NCBI GenBank assembly: GCA_005787865.1 | Contig: SXZN01000244.1 | Location: forward strand, 1 to 24,070 | DNA from: Opitutaceae bacterium | GTDB taxonomy: Bacteria; Verrucomicrobiota; Verrucomicrobiia; Opitutales; Opitutaceae | Direction: 5' to 3' | Length of the DNA stretch: 24,070 nucleotides | Shown here: positions 7,000 through 15,160 of the stretch, piece by piece | Position numbering within the stretch: the first letter of the stretch is position 1 | Layout of the letters: each line of letters starts with the position of its first letter | Program-made: the position numbers and the translations under genes | Notes under the pieces: model-generated | Seen by the model: the letters and a program-made list of their open reading frames with translations, nothing else | What the model was told of the DNA's origin: nothing | Database searches by the model: none

Positions 7000-7779
7000 A
7001 TGCGTGTGCCGCAAGAACTCGTGGATTTACGTCGTGAGGAGCTTCGTCGCCTGATTCGGCGCGATGGTTTCTTGCCGGTGGCCGAGATTTGTCGCCGCCT
7101 CGCGGTCTCGGAGGCCACCGTGCGCCGCGATCTGGTCGCGGTGGAAGCTAATGGCCACATCACGCGGACTTACGGTGGGGCGTTGGCGGATTATAATAGT
7201 TCGTTTGCCTCCGTCACGGAACGCTCCGGTCGCGCGCGACCAGCGAAGGCGCGCATCGCGGAGTGTGCTGTGGCGCAAATCCCGCGGACGGGGACGGTTT
7301 TTCTCGATGCGGGCACGACGATTGAAGCGGTCGCGCGAGCGCTCACGCATCGCCGCGACCTCACGCGCTTGGTGGTTGTCACTAATAGCTTAGCCGCCGC
7401 CACCGTCTTGGGCGGCGCGACCGGCGTGGAGCTCCATGTGCTCGGCGGCATGTTTCTCAATCGCCAAGCGGCTCTCATGGGCGCGCAAGCCATCAAGGCC
7501 CTGGGCGATTGGTCTTTTGACGCCGCATTTCTGGCGGGTGAGGGGATGGACGCGGCGGGCATTAGTAATTCCCACGAGCATATTGCCGGCTTTCAGCGCG
7601 CGTTGCTCCCCCAAGCCCAGCGCGTTTGCTTTTGTCTCGATGCCTCCAAGCTCGGTCGCGCCACCCCGCACCGCGTCGCCACTTGGCGCCAACTCTCCGC
7701 CCTAATCACCGATGCTTCCGCCTCTCAATTAGTCGCGGCTGGCATTCGGCTGCCGGCTAATAAATATCTCCACGCTTAA
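7000..7779 (+). CDS. DeoR-family transcriptional regulator (probable rhamnose operon regulator)
   Basis: A 259-residue DeoR-type regulator. The N-terminal winged helix-turn-helix spans about residues 10-65 (LRRLIRRDGFLPVAEICRRL, AVSEATVRRDLVAVEANGHITRTYGGA). The C-terminal DeoRC sugar-phosphate-sensing domain shows FLDAGTTIEAVARAL, LVVVTNSLAAA, LHVLGG and CFCLDASKLGR. Members usually repress catabolic operons and release DNA on binding a phosphorylated sugar intermediate. It is the first gene of the rhamnose operon, 6 bases before the next start, behind a perfect dyad. Rhamnulose-1-phosphate as effector is an inference. ATG at 7000 is the only sensible start; no Shine-Dalgarno is visible. Confidence 0.92.
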   Translation: MRVPQELVDLRREELRRLIRRDGFLPVAEICRRLAVSEATVRRDLVAVEANGHITRTYGGALADYNSSFASVTERSGRARPAKARIAECAVAQIPRTGTVFLDAGTTIEAVARALTHRRDLTRLVVVTNSLAAATVLGGATGVELHVLGGMFLNRQAALMGAQAIKALGDWSFDAAFLAGEGMDAAGISNSHEHIAGFQRALLPQAQRVCFCLDASKLGRATPHRVATWRQLSALITDASASQLVAAGIRLPANKYLHA

Positions 7780-7785
7780 TATTCT

Positions 7786-8556
7786 GTGAAAAAATCTACC
7801 CCCTCCGATTTAACCAGCCAGCTAATCGACCTCTCGCACCAATTGGGTCGCGAGGACCGGGCCCTCGCTATTTTAGGCGAAGGCAACACCTCCGCCCGTC
7901 TCTCGTCTGATACCTTTGTGGTCAAGGCCAGTGGGTCGCATCTCGGCACACTCGCCGCCGCTGGTCTCACCGTCTGCCGACTGGCGGAGTTAGTCGCGCT
8001 GTTGGATGTGCGGAAAATTTCTGATGCCGCGGTCGATAGCGCGCTCCTCGCCGCCCGCGTTGATCCCTCGGCAAAAAAGCCTTCGGTCGAGGCGATGTTT
8101 CACGCGTGGTTGCTGACCCTGCCGGGCGTTAATTTCGTGGGTCACACTCATCCGGTGATGGTGAATAAAATTTTGTGCACCCCGCACGCGCGGACTTTTG
8201 CTACGCGGCGTTTATGCCCCGATGAGATCGTTTGCTGCGGGGCGGAATTCGTCCTCGTGCCCTACGTCGATCCCGGTCTGAAATTGGCCCAGGCGATTCG
8301 GCGCGCCGTTCTCGCTTACATCAAGCGTTTGGCGCGGCCGCCTCGGGCTATCCTGCTTGAAAATCACGGTTTGATCGCGCTAGGCGCGACGCCGGCGGCG
8401 GTCCTGGCGACGACGTTCATGGCGGTGAAGGCCGCCGAAATTTATACGGGTGCCCAAGCCCTCGGCTCGCCCCGATTTCTTTCTGCTGCCGTGGCCGCCC
8501 GGATCGCCGGACGCCCCGATGAACTTTATCGCGAAAAAATGCTCGGTCTGCGTTAA
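7786..8556 (+). CDS. Class II aldolase/adducin family protein
   Basis: A 256-residue zinc-dependent class II aldolase of the fuculose/rhamnulose-phosphate aldolase superfamily, translated from GTG 6 bases after the regulator stop. Visible motifs are GEGNTS (31-36, phosphate/sugar loop), ASGSHLG (48-54), catalytic glutamate in PSVEAMFH (E102), the zinc pair HTHP (120-123) and a third zinc histidine in ENHGL (H194). The family cleaves ketose-1-phosphates into dihydroxyacetone phosphate and an aldehyde. The next gene already encodes a rhamnulose-1-phosphate aldolase, so this one may act on fuculose-1-phosphate, or be the type of aldolase that accompanies DeoR regulators in planctomycete/verrucomicrobial microcompartment loci. 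No shell-protein gene is present in the window. Exact substrate uncertain. Confidence 0.88.
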   Translation: MKKSTPSDLTSQLIDLSHQLGREDRALAILGEGNTSARLSSDTFVVKASGSHLGTLAAAGLTVCRLAELVALLDVRKISDAAVDSALLAARVDPSAKKPSVEAMFHAWLLTLPGVNFVGHTHPVMVNKILCTPHARTFATRRLCPDEIVCCGAEFVLVPYVDPGLKLAQAIRRAVLAYIKRLARPPRAILLENHGLIALGATPAAVLATTFMAVKAAEIYTGAQALGSPRFLSAAVAARIAGRPDELYREKMLGLR

Positions 8557-8574
8557 TTTAAAAAACTTACCACC

Positions 8575-10767
8575 ATGCCTACCTACAAATTCGTCAACTA
8601 TCTCTGGGATGATGCGCACGCCGCATCGCTCGATCCGGTCGGTCGCTTGATCTACCGCTCTAACCTGTTGGGCCGCGATCAGCGGATCACCAATACCGGC
8701 GGCGGGAATACTTCAGCCAAATTAACCGAAAAAGACCCGCTCTCCGGCCAGCCCACCGCCGTGCTGTGGGTCAAAGGCTCCGGGGGTGACCTCCGCACCA
8801 GCACCCGCGAAAATTTCTCCTCGTTGTATCAGCAAAAGCTGATGGACCTCCAACCCCTTTACGCCGCGCAACCGAAGAAGGGTCTCAAGATGCCCGCGGA
8901 AGATGACATGGTCGGGATGTATAATCACACCACGTTTAACTTAAATCCTCGGCCGTCTTCGATCGACACCCCGCTGCACGCTTTTATCCCGAGCCAGCAC
9001 GTCGATCACATGCACCCCAATGCGATTATCTCGATCGCGGCTTCGGCGAATTGCGAAAAATTAACCCAGCAGATTTTCGGCGGCGAAATGGCCTATGTGC
9101 CGTGGATGCGGCCTGGCTTTGAGCTCGGCTTGGCCATGCAGGAAATCGTGCGCAAAAATCCCAAAATTAAATCCATCATGATGGGCCAGCACGGCTTCAT
9201 CTCGTGGGACGATGCGGAGAAGGCTTGTTACATTTACACCCTCGATTGCATCGAGCGCGCTTCGGCTTTCATCGAGACGAAATATGCCGCGAAGGGCGGG
9301 GATGCGACCGTCTTTGGTGGCCAGAAATATACCACCCTTGAGGAATCAAAACGCCGGGCGGCATTTGCAGCAATTTTACCTTGGCTGCGGGGTCAAATTT
9401 CACAGCAGAAGCGCTTCATCGGGACGGTGCAGGACGACGAGAAAATTCTGCGCTTTGTAAATTCCCGCGACGCCGCTCGATTAGCGGAGCTCGGCACCAG
9501 TTGCCCGGATCATTTCCTGCGCACAAAAATCAAGCCGCTTTACGTGGATTGGAATCCCCAGACGGAGGACGGCGCCGCCTTGAAGCAAAAACTCACGGCC
9601 CGCTTGCAAGCCTACCGCCAGGATTACGCGGCTTACTACGCCAAATGTAAGCACGCTAACTCACCGGCCATGCGCGACCCCAATCCGACCGTTGTGCTCA
9701 TCCCTGGTCTGGGCATGATTGCCTGGGGCAAAGATAAATCAGAGTCGCGGGTGACCGCCGAATTTTATAACTGCGCGGTCGAAGTGATGCGCGGGGCCGA
9801 AGCGATCGATACCTACATCGCTCTGCCGCAGCAGGAGGCTTTCGATATCGAATATTGGTTGCTCGAAGAAGCTAAATTGAAGCGCATGCCCGCCGAGAAG
9901 GAACTCGCGCGGCAGGTGATCCTCGTGATTGGCGCCGGCTCCGGCATCGGCAAGGAAACCGCGCATCGCCTCGTGAAAGACGGTGCGCAAATTGTGTGCG
10001 TCGATCTCAAGCTCGAGACCGCGCAAGCTACCGCGAAAGAAATCACCGACAAATACGGCATGGGCATCGGCGTCGCCGGCAGCGGCTTATCGGCCTGCGG
10101 CCCCGCCCTCGGTCTCGCCGCCAACGTGATCGATCGGGCCAGCGTTCGCGCCATGCTCGATGAGGTCGCTTTAGCTTACGGCGGTTTTGATTCCATCTGT
10201 GTCACCGCCGGCGTGTTCTGGCCAAGCGATACCACCGGTCACATCCCCGATGACAAATGGGCCTTCACCTTCGGCGTGAACGTTACGGGTAGCTACATCG
10301 TTGGCGATGAAGCATTCAAGACCTGGAAAGAACAAGGGCTCCGCGGTAACCTCGTGCTCACAACTTCGGCCAATGCCGCGGTCGCGAAAAAAGGTTCCTT
10401 GGCCTATGATACCTCCAAGGCGGCCGCTAATCACTTGGTGCGCGAACTCGCGCTGGAACTCGCCCCGCTGGTCCGCGTCAACGGCGTGGCGCCGGCCACC
10501 GTGGTGCAGGGCAGTGCCATGTTCCCGCGGGACCGCGTAATCGGTTCGCTGGCGAAATATAATATTCCGTACCAAGAGAGCGAAGCCACGGAATCGCTCG
10601 TCACCAAACTCGCGCAATTCTATGCGGATCGCACCTTGACGAAATCGCCGATCACGCCCGCTGACCAAGCGGAGGCCTACTTCCTCCTCGTCTCGTCACG
10701 GCTGAGCAAAACCACGGGACAAATTCTCCCCGTTGACGGCGGTCTTCACGAAGCGTTCTTGCGCTGA
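8575..10767 (+). CDS. Bifunctional rhamnulose-1-phosphate aldolase/short-chain dehydrogenase
   Basis: A 730-residue fusion. The N-terminal class II aldolase part (about 1-430) has NTGGGNTSAKL (40-50), HMHP (145-148) and MGQHG (H206) for zinc, with SIDTPLHAF near 129-137 in place of the usual glutamate motif. The C-terminal part (about 448-730) is a short-chain dehydrogenase with the dinucleotide motif GAGSGIG (453-459), the catalytic YDTSK (Y611, K615) and a C-terminal G-Q-ILPVDGG typical of SDRs. It matches the bifunctional rhamnose enzyme in which the aldolase splits rhamnulose-1-phosphate into dihydroxyacetone phosphate and L-lactaldehyde, and the dehydrogenase oxidises lactaldehyde. Length agrees with that family at about 700 residues. 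It starts 18 bases after the preceding gene. Symbols differ between organisms, so none is given. Confidence 0.94.
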   Translation: MPTYKFVNYLWDDAHAASLDPVGRLIYRSNLLGRDQRITNTGGGNTSAKLTEKDPLSGQPTAVLWVKGSGGDLRTSTRENFSSLYQQKLMDLQPLYAAQPKKGLKMPAEDDMVGMYNHTTFNLNPRPSSIDTPLHAFIPSQHVDHMHPNAIISIAASANCEKLTQQIFGGEMAYVPWMRPGFELGLAMQEIVRKNPKIKSIMMGQHGFISWDDAEKACYIYTLDCIERASAFIETKYAAKGGDATVFGGQKYTTLEESKRRAAFAAILPWLRGQISQQKRFIGTVQDDEKILRFVNSRDAARLAELGTSCPDHFLRTKIKPLYVDWNPQTEDGAALKQKLTARLQAYRQDYAAYYAKCKHANSPAMRDPNPTVVLIPGLGMIAWGKDKSESRVTAEFYNCAVEVMRGAEAIDTYIALPQQEAFDIEYWLLEEAKLKRMPAEKELARQVILVIGAGSGIGKETAHRLVKDGAQIVCVDLKLETAQATAKEITDKYGMGIGVAGSGLSACGPALGLAANVIDRASVRAMLDEVALAYGGFDSICVTAGVFWPSDTTGHIPDDKWAFTFGVNVTGSYIVGDEAFKTWKEQGLRGNLVLTTSANAAVAKKGSLAYDTSKAAANHLVRELALELAPLVRVNGVAPATVVQGSAMFPRDRVIGSLAKYNIPYQESEATESLVTKLAQFYADRTLTKSPITPADQAEAYFLLVSSRLSKTTGQILPVDGGLHEAFLR

Positions 10768-10799
10768 GTTAATCCTGTCACCTTGCCTCCCTCGTCATC

Positions 10800-12224
10800 A
10801 TGAAAATTATCCATTGTGCAGCGGTAGATCTCGGCGCGACCAGTGGTCGCGTGATCGTTGGAACGTGGGCGAAAAATAAACTCACGCTGACGGAAGTGCA
10901 TCGTTTCCCCAATCAGTTTCGCTCGATTGGCGGACACGATTACTGGGATCTACCCGACCTCTGGACGCAGATCAGCCAAGGCTTGCGCGAGGCCAAGCGC
11001 CGCTTCCCCCAGTTGGCGTCCGTGGGCGTGGACACGTGGGGCGTTGATTACGTTTTAGTGAACGATTTAGGCCGGATAGTTTTCCCGACCCACGCTTACC
11101 GCGATGCTCGGACGCAACCCGGGTTGAAGCGCTTGGCGAACACCCGCGCCGCCCTGGAGCGAATATACGCGGCGACCGGTATCCCGAATGTTTTCTATAA
11201 CTCGAGTCTGCAGTTAGCGGAAACGGTGGCACAGTGCCCCGCAGTGACGGATCTCGCCACGCGCTGCTTGTTCCTGCCCGATTATTTTAATTATCTCTTG
11301 TCGGGCAAGATGACGAACGAGATTTCTTTTGCCAGCACGACGCAGTTGCTCGACGTGCACGGGACCGACTGGTCGCGCGCTACGCTGGATCATTTTCATC
11401 TGCCCGCGACGTGGTTCACCCCACCCATCTTGGCGAATACCGTGCTCGGACCGGTCACTGGTCTACGCGAATTAGCTGGGGTGAAAGTTGTCGCCGTGCC
11501 CGGCCACGATACGGCCTGTGCCTACGACGCGATGCCCGCTAATCCGGCGGGCGGGGATCTTTATATTAGCTCTGGCACGTGGTCACTGGTGGGTTTTGAG
11601 AGCGACACGCCGGTGCTCGGGGCGGGCGCGCTCGCGGCGCGAATTTCCAACGAACGCATTGGGGACGGTCGCTATCGTCCGCTGACCAACGTGATCGGTC
11701 TGTGGCTACTCGAGCAAACGCTGAAAGAATTCGCTGCCCGCCCAACCAACGATCGCGCTTGGGCGAAACTCATTACGGCCGCCACCCGATTGCCAGCGCC
11801 GAAGCAATTGCTTGATGTAACCGATCCGGTCTTCGTCAATCCACCCTCGATGCGCGCCGCGATCGATGCGCAGTTAAAAAAGCGCAAACTGCCGATCCCC
11901 AAAAATCTCGCCGCTTACACGCGCTTGATTTGCGCTTCACTCGGGCAAGGGCACGCCGATGCGTTGCGCGCTTTCGAGCGCCTCGCGGGGCGGCAATTCT
12001 CCCGCATCCTGATCGTGGGGGGCGGTTCAAAAAATCGGCTTCTCTGTCAGGCCACCGCCAACGCGAGTGGCCGTCCGGTGCACGCCTTCACGCTCGAAGG
12101 CACTGCGGTGGGCAACATTGCTTCACAGTTGATCGGTCTGCGCGCGGTGCGTAATCTCGCGGCTTTCCGCGCCTTGTTTTCTCGGCAACTCACTCCCGTT
12201 ATTTATACCCCGCAATCTGTATGA
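10800..12224 (+). CDS. rhaB: Rhamnulokinase
   Basis: A 474-residue FGGY-family sugar kinase that phosphorylates L-rhamnulose to rhamnulose-1-phosphate using ATP. The N-terminus carries the phosphate-1 motif AAVDLGATSGRVIVG (about residues 7-21). SVGVDTWGVDYVLV, GTWSLVGFES and the C-terminal VGGGSKNRLLCQATANASGR (adenosine region) are all characteristic of rhamnulokinases. Its ATG lies 32 bases after the aldolase/dehydrogenase gene, and its stop overlaps the isomerase start as ATGA. Context and motifs agree, so the assignment is firm. Confidence 0.94.
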   Translation: MKIIHCAAVDLGATSGRVIVGTWAKNKLTLTEVHRFPNQFRSIGGHDYWDLPDLWTQISQGLREAKRRFPQLASVGVDTWGVDYVLVNDLGRIVFPTHAYRDARTQPGLKRLANTRAALERIYAATGIPNVFYNSSLQLAETVAQCPAVTDLATRCLFLPDYFNYLLSGKMTNEISFASTTQLLDVHGTDWSRATLDHFHLPATWFTPPILANTVLGPVTGLRELAGVKVVAVPGHDTACAYDAMPANPAGGDLYISSGTWSLVGFESDTPVLGAGALAARISNERIGDGRYRPLTNVIGLWLLEQTLKEFAARPTNDRAWAKLITAATRLPAPKQLLDVTDPVFVNPPSMRAAIDAQLKKRKLPIPKNLAAYTRLICASLGQGHADALRAFERLAGRQFSRILIVGGGSKNRLLCQATANASGRPVHAFTLEGTAVGNIASQLIGLRAVRNLAAFRALFSRQLTPVIYTPQSV

Positions 12225-13504
12225 ACTTATCCACTTCCCGGGCTGCCATTACTTCCGCCTATCGTCTCGCGCTCGCCGCTTATGCGGAGCGCGGGGTAGA
12301 CACCGATGCCGCCATCAAGCGCGCGCTCGCCGTGCCGATCTCGTTGCATTGCTGGCAAGCCGACGATGTGCGCGGCTTGGAAACTCCCCAAGAAGGACTG
12401 GTCGGTTGCGGCACGCTCGCCACGGGCAGTTATCCCGGTCGCGCGCGCAACGGCGACGAGATGCGGGCGGACCTTGATCTCGTGTTAAAATTGCTACCCG
12501 GTAAACAACGGCTGAACCTCCACGCTTTTTACGCTGAGACCGGCAAAAAAACGATCGAACGTGATGCCCTGACCCCCGCGCATTTCTCGCGTTGGTTAGA
12601 TTGGGCCCAGGACCGGCGCGTCGGCTTAGATTTTAATCCCACCTATTTCGCCCACGAGTTAGCTAACTCCGGTTTTACACTCGCCAGTGCCGATAGAAAC
12701 GTACGCGAATTCTGGATTGAACACGGTCGGGTGAGTCGCCGAATCGCGCAGCATTTTTCTAAAAAACTCGGCTCGCCTAGTGTCGTTAATCACTGGATTC
12801 CTGATGGCACCAAAGATCAGCCGGCCGATCGCTGGGCCCCGCGCGCCCGACTCGTGGAGTCGCTCGACGCCATCTTGGCCGACACAAAGGTGAGTCGCGC
12901 GCATTGCGTCGATGCCGTGGAAGGAAAACTTTTTGGCATTGGTAGTGAGGATTATGTCGTCGGCTCCAACGAATTTTATGCGGCCTACGCGCAGAGTCGG
13001 TCGGTCGTCCCGTGTCTCGATCTCGGTCATTATCATCCGACCGAATCAGTCGCCGATAAAGTGTCCGCGCTGTTGCAATTTCATCCGCGGCTCTTGTTGC
13101 ACACGAGTCGGCCGATTCGCTGGGATAGCGATCACGTGGTGATTCTGGATGATGCCGTCCGCGCGCTCTTTACCGAAATCGCTCGGGGTGGGGCATTCAA
13201 TCGCGTCTTCGTCGCGCTCGATTTCTTTGATGCCAGCATCAATCGCATCGCGGCGTATGTCGTCGGCGCCCGCGCCACGCGGCAAGCGATCCTGCTCGGG
13301 TTGCTGGATCCGAACAAATTATTAAAGGCGGCTGAGGCCGGTGGCCGCGGCCACGAGCGTTTGGCGCTGATGGAACAATCGAAGGCCATGCCTTGGGGCG
13401 CGGTGTGGGATATGCTTTGCGTGCGCGGCGGGACCCCGCCGGCCGCCACGTGGCTCACGGCAGTGGCGAATTACGAAACCAAAGTACTCAGTCGGCGCGG
13501 TTAA
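12221..13504 (+). CDS. rhaA: L-rhamnose isomerase
   Basis: A 427-residue enzyme that interconverts L-rhamnose and L-rhamnulose, the first step of the pathway. It aligns by eye along its whole length with Escherichia coli RhaA (419 residues) rather than only with the RhaI group: LHCWQADDVRGLE (42-54), YPGRARNGDEMRADL (71-85), GLDFNPTYFAH (135-145), VDAVEGKLFGIG (230-241), VGSNEFY (247-253) and LDFFDASINRIAA (333-345). Metal-binding positions are conserved with an offset of 8: H270, D302 and D304. It is translationally coupled to rhaB by a 4-base overlap and is the last gene of the operon. Confidence 0.96.
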   Translation: MNLSTSRAAITSAYRLALAAYAERGVDTDAAIKRALAVPISLHCWQADDVRGLETPQEGLVGCGTLATGSYPGRARNGDEMRADLDLVLKLLPGKQRLNLHAFYAETGKKTIERDALTPAHFSRWLDWAQDRRVGLDFNPTYFAHELANSGFTLASADRNVREFWIEHGRVSRRIAQHFSKKLGSPSVVNHWIPDGTKDQPADRWAPRARLVESLDAILADTKVSRAHCVDAVEGKLFGIGSEDYVVGSNEFYAAYAQSRSVVPCLDLGHYHPTESVADKVSALLQFHPRLLLHTSRPIRWDSDHVVILDDAVRALFTEIARGGAFNRVFVALDFFDASINRIAAYVVGARATRQAILLGLLDPNKLLKAAEAGGRGHERLALMEQSKAMPWGAVWDMLCVRGGTPPAATWLTAVANYETKVLSRRG

Positions 13505-13512
13505 GTTTTAAG

Positions 13513-13541
13513 CGAGCTGCGCTCGGCGCCCTTCGCAGGGC
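13513..13541. repeat. Two adjacent small GC-rich hairpins between rhaA and mqo
   Basis: CGAGC-TGC-GCTCG (13513-13525) and GCCCT-TCGC-AGGGC (13528-13541) form two 5-bp stems in a row in the 63-base gap. No T-tract follows; an A-rich run leads into the mqo start instead. It could be an mRNA-stabilising or REP-like element. Not a convincing terminator. Confidence 0.5.
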
Positions 13542-13567
13542 TCGGGCGCTCCGCGAAAAAATAAATT

Positions 13568-15070
13568 ATGGCCTATTCTAAGCACATCGAAAATCCGGAC
13601 GTTATCCTGATTGGAAGCGGCGTGATGTCGGCTAATCTCGGCGCGCTACTCAAGCGACTGGAGCAGAAGTTAAAGATTCAATTATATGAAGTGACGGCGG
13701 AGTTAGCGCAGGAAAGTTCGCATGGCTGGAACAACGCGGGCACGGGTCATGCGGGAATTTGCGAGCTCAGTTACACGCCCAAGCGGGAAGCTGATGGGAC
13801 GGTTAATGTGCAAAAGGTCATCGAGATTTATGAGCAATTTTCACACTCCAAACAATTTTGGAGCTACGCAGTCGCGGAAGGCATGATCAATCAGCCCCGC
13901 GAATTCATCAATCCGATCCAGCATATCAGCTTTGTGCATGGGGCGGACCAAGTGGATTTTTTGCGCGCCCGGCACGCGGGTATGGCGGCGCATCACTTTT
14001 TTGCCGACATGAATTACAGCACAGACGCGGCGACGATTGGCGGTTGGGCCCCTTTGTTGGTGGAAGGGCGGGATCCGGCGGTGCCGATTGCGGCCACACA
14101 GATGACGAGTGGGACGGATGTAAATTTTGGAGTGATTTCGCGAAAATTATTAAATTGGCTCCACGCCCAACCGGGGTGCGGCCTCGCGACTAATCATCGC
14201 GTGGTGGATCTGAAGAAAACCGCGACTGGTTGGACGGTGAGCAGTCGTGATCTGACCACCGGCGAGCTGCGCCAGAATCACGCGAAATTTGTTTTCGTGG
14301 GGGCCGGCGGCGGCAGCTTACATTTACTGCAGCAAGCCGGCATTCCGGAAAGCAAAGGCATCGGCGGTTTCCCGATTGGTGGCCAGTGGCTAGTCTGTGA
14401 TAATCCCGCGATTGTGGAACGGCACGCGGCGAAAGTTTATGGGCAGGCGCTGGACGCCGCCCCAACGATGGCCGTACCGCACCTCGACCAGCGCGTCCTC
14501 GATGGCAAAAAAACGCTGCTCTTTGGACCGTTCGCCGCATGGACGACAAAATTTCTGCAACGTCAAGGGAGTTGGCTGGACCTGCCGGCCTCGGTGAAAC
14601 CCCATAATTTTTTAACGCTGCTAAAGATTGCCGCGACGAATCTGCCCTTAGTTCGCTATTTGGTGCAGCAAGGCACGCAGAGTATGGCGGATCGCTTGGC
14701 GGTCCTGCATATTTTTTATCCCAACGCACAGGCCAAGGATTGGCAGCTCATCGATGCGGGCATTCGCGTTCAAGCGATCAAGAAAACCGATGGGGAAGCG
14801 GGCATTGTGCATTACGGTACGGAAGTCATCACCAACGCCGATCGCACGATTTCCGCGCTGCTCGGGGCTTCGCCCGGCGCCTCGGTGTGCGTTAATATTG
14901 TCCTCGATGTCATTAAGCTTTGTTTGCCGGAACTGCTCGCCACGAGTGAAGGCCAAGCGCGTTTAGCGGCGATGGTGCCCACGTATGCCCTCGACGTGAA
15001 ACTCGCGGCCAATGCCGCGCATTTTGCAGCGGTGGAACGCGCGACGGATCGGCATTTGCAGCTTATTTAA
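13568..15070 (+). CDS. mqo: Malate:quinone oxidoreductase
   Basis: A 500-residue FAD-dependent, membrane-associated enzyme that oxidises malate to oxaloacetate and passes electrons to quinone. The N-terminus has the FAD-binding VILIGSGVMSANLGALL (about residues 13-29), followed by the MQO-specific ESSHGWNNAGTGHAGICELSY region (about 49-69). Further family marks are FINPIQHISFVHG, FVFVGAGGGSLHLLQQAGIPE and KGIGGFPIGGQWLVC. Length equals that of typical MQO proteins. The ATG at 13568 is preceded by an A-rich tract rather than a Shine-Dalgarno sequence. It is 63 bases after rhaA on the same strand; whether it is co-transcribed with the rhamnose genes is unclear. Confidence 0.95.
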   Translation: MAYSKHIENPDVILIGSGVMSANLGALLKRLEQKLKIQLYEVTAELAQESSHGWNNAGTGHAGICELSYTPKREADGTVNVQKVIEIYEQFSHSKQFWSYAVAEGMINQPREFINPIQHISFVHGADQVDFLRARHAGMAAHHFFADMNYSTDAATIGGWAPLLVEGRDPAVPIAATQMTSGTDVNFGVISRKLLNWLHAQPGCGLATNHRVVDLKKTATGWTVSSRDLTTGELRQNHAKFVFVGAGGGSLHLLQQAGIPESKGIGGFPIGGQWLVCDNPAIVERHAAKVYGQALDAAPTMAVPHLDQRVLDGKKTLLFGPFAAWTTKFLQRQGSWLDLPASVKPHNFLTLLKIAATNLPLVRYLVQQGTQSMADRLAVLHIFYPNAQAKDWQLIDAGIRVQAIKKTDGEAGIVHYGTEVITNADRTISALLGASPGASVCVNIVLDVIKLCLPELLATSEGQARLAAMVPTYALDVKLAANAAHFAAVERATDRHLQLI

Positions 15071-15160
15071 GTTCGGGTGCGGTTTCCCCTCGCCGCGGAG
15101 AAGCGGACGACTCAGCTTGCGAGCACGTTCGTTGCGGGGCCAAGCGCGGATTAATTTCCC

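Noticed and set aside
7190..7562. Minus-strand frames within the DeoR gene
   Set aside because: Shadow frames of a clear DeoR coding sequence in GC-rich DNA.
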